A DNA stretch of 64,000 bases from Shewanella saliphila (GTDB lineage: Bacteria > Pseudomonadota > Gammaproteobacteria > Enterobacterales > Shewanellaceae): the NCBI RefSeq assembly GCF_014648295.1, contig NZ_BMQV01000022.1, forward strand, positions 1 through 64,000, given 5' to 3'. How positions within the stretch are numbered: position 1 is the first letter of the stretch; the number at the start of each line of letters is the position of its first letter. Made by a program: the position numbers and the translations under genes. Under the pieces are notes generated by a model. The model was not told where the DNA came from. It saw only the letters and a program-made list of their open reading frames with translations, and made no database searches. This document shows, one piece after another, positions 59,588-64,000 of the stretch.

Positions 59588-61731
59588 TGCTCAGCCAACC
59601 TATCGATTTATTGCTTAAACAATGGCAACAACAGCGCCTATTAACCCCGCTTGACCGTCACTTTGCTCTTGAGCTTGCCAGTATTGAATCTATGCCAGCT
59701 CAAGTAGCGGCTGACACTTCTGTACAAAGCCCAACAGCTAATACTGAAAACGTGCAGCAGCCATTACAGCCAGATAACAGTTCAACATCGCTGTTTTTGT
59801 TAGTGTGCGCATTATTAAGCCAACAACTGTCTAATCAGCACAGCTGTTTGGTTATTGAGCAAATTAATTTAGCTAACCCAATGGCAGAAGACAGCCACAA
59901 ATATGCACAAATTAATTGCCAAATCAGCCTAAGTCATAGCCAACTGATTGAACAAATTAGTCAGTTTGATGCCGTCGGTTTGCCCGGTGACAATAAACCA
60001 TTAATTTTAGAGTATGGCCGTTTATACCTTAATAAATACCACTTTTTTGAAACCCAAGTCGCTAATAAACTGACCCAGCTTGCCAGCCAGAAAATCAGTA
60101 TTGAGTTAAGCCAAAGCCAATTGCCACAGCTTATCGACAGCTTATTTTCCACTAAACAAACGGGTAATTCTGCCACTATCGATTGGCAAAAAATCGCCAC
60201 TGCCACCGCGCTCATCAATGCATTAGCGGTGATCACTGGCGGCCCGGGTACCGGTAAAACCACCACGGTCACCAAGTTATTATTATTGCTGCTTACCCAA
60301 TCGAATTTAACCATTCGCCTAGTCGCGCCCACAGGTAAAGCGGCTGCACGTTTAAGTGAATCGATTAAAGCTTCAAAACAGCGTTTGCACAAAGAGTTGA
60401 CCCAATTAGCCGACCAAAGCATTGCAGCGGTACTAATTGAAGCACTCACCACCATCCCAGAAGAAGCCTCAACACTGCACCGGCTCTTAGGGGTTATTCC
60501 TAACTCGCATCAATTTAGGCATCATCAAGACAATCCATTACGGCTCGACTTATTAGTGGTCGACGAAGCCTCAATGGTCGATTTACCCATGATGCACAAG
60601 CTACTCAGCGCCTTACCCGCTCATGGCAGATTGATTTTACTGGGCGATCAAGACCAGCTTGCCTCCGTTGAAGCTGGCGCTGTATTAGCCGACATTTGCA
60701 TTGGTTTAAAGCATGGGCAAGACAATATGACCTCACCCGCGTCTTCGCCATGGTCAATGCGTTACAGCCAGGCCCAGGCGCAGCAAATTGGCCAATTGAC
60801 AGGCCAAGATGTAAGTCAGTTTATTCATCCGCAGCCTAAAATCGGCGACAGCTTATGCATGTTAATGCACAGTCATCGTTTTAAAGGTGATGCAGGTATT
60901 GGCTTACTCGCAAATGCCGTCAACCAGGCCAACGTGGCAGCTATCCGTCAGGTGTGGCGCCAGCAACACGCCGAGCTGAATTGGTATGAACACCAACAAA
61001 ATGCCCAAGGTGACAACGCGGGTAAACAACAGTTACTGGCGCTGTCAGTACAGGCTTATGGTGAATATTTACAGCAAGTTAACGCTAATCAACAGGCAAT
61101 ATTGTCACAGGCTCAGCAACACACAGATCCAGAGCAAAATGCACCAATTGAGCTACCACACAGCGAACAAGCCATTATCGACAGCTTTAACCAATACCGT
61201 ATTTTATGCGCCATGCGCGCCGGTGAATTTGGCGTTGAAGGCATCAACATTGCGGTGACTGAAAGCTTAAAACAAGCCCGATTAATCCATGCTCAAGGTG
61301 AGTTTTACCTCGGCAGGCCAATCATTATTCAAAGTAACGATTACAACCTAGGCTTATTCAATGGCGACATTGGCTTAATTTTACAAGACAGTAATAAACC
61401 AGAGCGCTTAATGGCCCATTTTGTCATGGCAGATGGCAGCTTATTAAAAGTGTTGCCCGCCAGATTGCCAAGCCACGAAACCTGCTACGCCATGACAGTA
61501 CACAAAAGCCAGGGCAGCGAATTTGATAAAGTCAGCTTTGTGCTGCCCACACGCCCTAGCATCGCCCAATGGCAGTTACTCACCAAAGAGCTGGTATACA
61601 CCGCCATCACCCGCGCCAAAAACCATTTTTATTGCTTAGGCAGCGCAAACATATTTGAAAAAGCCAGCCAACAAGCCACCTCACGCGCATCAGGTTTAGC
61701 CTGGCGATTGTGGGGAGAGAGTCAACATTGA
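59581..61731 (+). CDS. recD: RecD, exonuclease V alpha subunit
   Basis: 716 residues, about 100 more than E. coli RecD (608). Walker A is near 220 (ITGGPGTGKTTTVTK), motif II is VVDEASMVDLPMMH, and the C-terminal helicase motifs include YAMTVHKSQGSEFDKV and ELVYTAITRAK. 5'-3' helicase of RecBCD. Extra length lies mostly in the Gln-rich N-terminal part and the 440-540 region. The ATG at 59581 overlaps recB; an ATG two codons later is possible. Confidence 0.94.
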   Translation: MLMLSQPIDLLLKQWQQQRLLTPLDRHFALELASIESMPAQVAADTSVQSPTANTENVQQPLQPDNSSTSLFLLVCALLSQQLSNQHSCLVIEQINLANPMAEDSHKYAQINCQISLSHSQLIEQISQFDAVGLPGDNKPLILEYGRLYLNKYHFFETQVANKLTQLASQKISIELSQSQLPQLIDSLFSTKQTGNSATIDWQKIATATALINALAVITGGPGTGKTTTVTKLLLLLLTQSNLTIRLVAPTGKAAARLSESIKASKQRLHKELTQLADQSIAAVLIEALTTIPEEASTLHRLLGVIPNSHQFRHHQDNPLRLDLLVVDEASMVDLPMMHKLLSALPAHGRLILLGDQDQLASVEAGAVLADICIGLKHGQDNMTSPASSPWSMRYSQAQAQQIGQLTGQDVSQFIHPQPKIGDSLCMLMHSHRFKGDAGIGLLANAVNQANVAAIRQVWRQQHAELNWYEHQQNAQGDNAGKQQLLALSVQAYGEYLQQVNANQQAILSQAQQHTDPEQNAPIELPHSEQAIIDSFNQYRILCAMRAGEFGVEGINIAVTESLKQARLIHAQGEFYLGRPIIIQSNDYNLGLFNGDIGLILQDSNKPERLMAHFVMADGSLLKVLPARLPSHETCYAMTVHKSQGSEFDKVSFVLPTRPSIAQWQLLTKELVYTAITRAKNHFYCLGSANIFEKASQQATSRASGLAWRLWGESQH

Positions 61732-61779
61732 GTGAGGAGATAATCGCGCTCGAGTTAAACCGATTGTTTTGACCGCTAA

Positions 61780-61822
61780 TAAGCAAATAAAGCGTCCACC
61801 TTTTGAGTAAGGTGGACGCGAC
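61780..61822 (-). terminator. Terminator hairpin between recD and the S9 peptidase
   Basis: GCGTCCACC (61792-61800) pairs perfectly with GGTGGACGC (61811-61819). On the minus strand it is followed by TTTATTTGCTT, so it mainly ends the peptidase transcript; it may also help end recD. Confidence 0.75.
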
Positions 61823-61835
61823 ATATATTTAAAGG

Positions 61836-63734
61836 TTAATGAGCTGAAGCGACTTCACTTTGAGTAAAACTTTGCTGCATGAATTGATCAATACTGCTGT
61901 ATAACGCTTGTTGTGTAATGATGTAATTAAAACCATGAACTTCATTACCAAAAAACATCGACTCATACGGCTTGCCTAATTTATCCAACACGTACTTCAA
62001 GCGGAAATAATGCTCCGAATCAACCACACGGTCTCTACCGCCTTGAGCAATAAAAATAGGAATAGATAATTCATTCATTCTATACACTGGTGAGTACTCA
62101 ACTAAAGTATCCCAAGACTCATTTGGATCGCCAAGAATATCAATCAACACCCGGCGTGAATCATCTTTTTCAGAAATATTATGATCAGAAAACAGCAATG
62201 GAATGTCTGTTACGCCAGCATAAGAAATAGCACATTTATACAAATCAGGTCGTCTTATGGCACTAATTAATGCAGAGTAACCACCGTAACTTATGCCAAA
62301 TATACATACTTTTTGGCCATCAATATCTTGCCTAGCAATGGCTTGAGTCACCGCAGATTCAATATCATCTTCAATGAGTCGGCCCCATTGGCGCTTGCCA
62401 CTATTAAGAAATTTTTTGCCAAAACCTGATGAGCCACGATAATTTGGCGTTAATACCGCATAGCCTTTTTGCACAAAATAATGCACATCCACTGAAAAAT
62501 GTCGCGTGTCATTCACACCTAATGGCCCGCCATGAGGCATCACCAATAAAGGCACATTTTTCGCTGAAGGGTTGCTTGGCATGGTCAAATACGACTCAAC
62601 TTCAACACCATCTGAAGAAATCGATTTAATCACTGAGCTTTTGCCTAATGAGTATTTATTTAACCAGGGACGTTCTTCACCAATTAGCTGACTGTGACCT
62701 GTTTTAGTGTCAAATAAATAATAAGCTGAAGGTGAGTCAATCGATTGATTAATGGTGACGATTTTTTGGTAATCTTGGTCAAAGTGAATCACATAGCTGT
62801 CTTCTTTGTCCTCTGATGCATCTGTGTATGTTGACAACTTATTGTCATAATTTTGCACCAGTACACCGCCTTGCATGTAGGTATAGCCTATGATGCTGCT
62901 GTCATAAGGGTTTTGAATAATGCCAACAATATCTCGCCCAGGTAAACTGTATACTTCGCCGCTAAACGTCTGAGACTGAATATCATAACGAGATAAACTC
63001 TGATAACCACTTTGCTGCTCAGATACCACTAGCAATTGATTTTTAGCATCATCAAACCACACAGGTATAAATTTAGTTTGATCATTTTGCCGCCAAACTT
63101 GTTGCCACTTTCGATTGTCGGCTTTTTTAACATGGACCTCTGTAACACCACCTTCGCTAATAAAATTAACGTTGGGCTCACCAAAAGAGTTAAGTAACCA
63201 CCCCCCTTCAGGAAATGGGCCTTTTGATATACGCTTTTTACTCCGAAACTGCGATTCAAAACTATCATCAGACATATTGATAGCAAATAATTGGGCTTCA
63301 CCATTTTTATAGCGCTGAGCAATAAAGGTATCGTCAACCGCAAGTAATGGGTCGAATAAATAAGTATGCTCTAGCAGGGCAACCTGAGTCACACTATTGG
63401 CTTCGTCCACTTTGTACACCAATAAAACCATACCTGAGTGACGATCAAATGTGGTAACACTAAAATACGCTTTACCTAACCAGTCAAAATCACTAATGGT
63501 CCTTTTGGATTGTTGGCTGAAACTAATAACCTTGGTATCCCAACTAAAATCGGTGCCGGCAAGTACCACGGTATAATTGTTATCGACCAGCTTTTTATAC
63601 AGTAAGTGTTGCCCCTGGGGACTTAACTTAGGGGCGACGACATCTGGGTTTCTGAAGAAGTCATCTTCAAGGTTTGCGGTGGCAGCCATAGAAATAAACG
63701 TTAATACGATGAGAATACCGTTAATCAGCTTCAT
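61836..63734 (-). CDS. S9 (prolyl oligopeptidase) family serine peptidase
   Basis: 632 residues with a signal peptide (to about residue 20). A beta-propeller-like region (30-370) precedes the alpha/beta hydrolase domain with Ser482 (GISYGGYSA), Asp568 (GGRDRVV) and His600 (EVHGFN). Exported dipeptidyl/acylaminoacyl peptidases of this kind degrade peptides. Its ATG overlaps the stop of the gene upstream on the same strand (ATGA, 63731-63734), so it is translationally coupled to it. Confidence 0.9.
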   Translation of the reverse strand: MKLINGILIVLTFISMAATANLEDDFFRNPDVVAPKLSPQGQHLLYKKLVDNNYTVVLAGTDFSWDTKVISFSQQSKRTISDFDWLGKAYFSVTTFDRHSGMVLLVYKVDEANSVTQVALLEHTYLFDPLLAVDDTFIAQRYKNGEAQLFAINMSDDSFESQFRSKKRISKGPFPEGGWLLNSFGEPNVNFISEGGVTEVHVKKADNRKWQQVWRQNDQTKFIPVWFDDAKNQLLVVSEQQSGYQSLSRYDIQSQTFSGEVYSLPGRDIVGIIQNPYDSSIIGYTYMQGGVLVQNYDNKLSTYTDASEDKEDSYVIHFDQDYQKIVTINQSIDSPSAYYLFDTKTGHSQLIGEERPWLNKYSLGKSSVIKSISSDGVEVESYLTMPSNPSAKNVPLLVMPHGGPLGVNDTRHFSVDVHYFVQKGYAVLTPNYRGSSGFGKKFLNSGKRQWGRLIEDDIESAVTQAIARQDIDGQKVCIFGISYGGYSALISAIRRPDLYKCAISYAGVTDIPLLFSDHNISEKDDSRRVLIDILGDPNESWDTLVEYSPVYRMNELSIPIFIAQGGRDRVVDSEHYFRLKYVLDKLGKPYESMFFGNEVHGFNYIITQQALYSSIDQFMQQSFTQSEVASAH

Positions 63735-64000
63735 AATTGATTCCCTTCAATTGCTTTAGCATATTCAAAAAAGTGATCTTTTTCTTTGCCTGTGTAGTTC
63801 AAATTATATTGAGACAACACTTCAGGATAACTCGCTTCCATGTATTCCAACGCTTGGCTGGCTTTGTTATTAAAATAGAATCGAGCACCACCAATCAAGA
63901 AATTTAAGCTGCCATTCATTTCGGTATACATTGAAAGGTGGCCTGCATAATTAATCTTTCCGGCCTCGACATTAATCACATAGCCTTGTTCGGCAACGTC
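63731..64000 (-). CDS. Unknown protein, C-terminal part (runs off the window)
   Basis: Minus-strand frame open to the right edge (last 89 codons). The visible sequence (YVINVEAGKINYAGHLSMYTEMNGS, in part) shows no recognisable motif; it is aromatic and Asn-rich with a charged helix near the C-terminus. A GTG at 63979 could start it, but the frame continues beyond 64000 and the true start is probably outside. Its stop overlaps the peptidase start by four bases, so it is the first of at least two genes in this operon. Confidence 0.7.
   Translation of the reverse strand, partial: DVAEQGYVINVEAGKINYAGHLSMYTEMNGSLNFLIGGARFYFNNKASQALEYMEASYPEVLSQYNLNYTGKEKDHFFEYAKAIEGNQL

Overview
The window looks like a chromosomal stretch of a marine gammaproteobacterium, most probably a Shewanella. 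Reasons: moderate-to-low G+C, a purM-purN pair next to upp and cysB, yejK/yejL/yejM grouped together, recC-recB-recD contiguous without ptrA, msrP-msrQ, several c-di-GMP/HD-GYP proteins, and protein sequences that read as typical Shewanella homologues. Genus assignment is from recognition of the sequences, not from a search.

Layout. 1-3750: the tail of an unknown gene, uracil salvage (upp), purine synthesis (purM-purN) and the cysteine regulator cysB. 3754-5150: an intergenic stretch holding a 276 bp MITE-like repeat, then a membrane-anchored protein of unknown function. 5286-7000: SOS-controlled umuD-umuC behind a near-consensus LexA box. 7074-11430: topA and a stand-alone astB. 11568-16348: a large Ig-like lipoprotein, a dicarboxylate/amino-acid symporter and a LysE-type exporter. 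16360-19419: a PhnCDE-type ABC importer with the two permease halves fused; its binding protein resembles the 'putative selenate' branch. 19619-22408: a PhoP/PhoQ-like two-component pair behind a perfect palindrome, then a 2OG-Fe(II) oxygenase. 22524-28336: an HD-GYP variant protein, corA behind another perfect palindrome, and yejK, yejL, yejM/lapC. 28583-28659: tRNA-Pro(GGG). 29096-31898: a secreted esterase and an acyl-CoA synthetase. 32222-36586: a very large MHYT-PAS-PAS hybrid histidine kinase with HPt, followed at once by an RpfG-like response regulator. 36825-41349: a Fur-boxed iron cluster (TonB receptor, DUF3325, DUF3649, PepSY). 41514-43915: two small proteins and msrQ/msrP. 44183-51920: rmuC, slt, and a MoxR-DUF58-transglutaminase operon. 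52047-61731: recC-recB-recD. 61836-64000: an S9 peptidase translationally coupled to an unknown gene that runs off the right edge.

Most of the window is core chromosome with ordered, intact genes and conventional terminators. I see no CRISPR array, no prophage, no complete insertion sequence and no recognisable defence island. I did not find a convincing new multi-gene system. The best leads are the MITE abutting an unknown gene, the short-armed UmuD with a Ser-Gly cleavage site, the two 9-5-9 palindromes at phoP and corA, the fused-permease oxyanion importer, the iron-uptake membrane module with its 14 bp intercistronic hairpin, and the MHYT kinase/RpfG pair.
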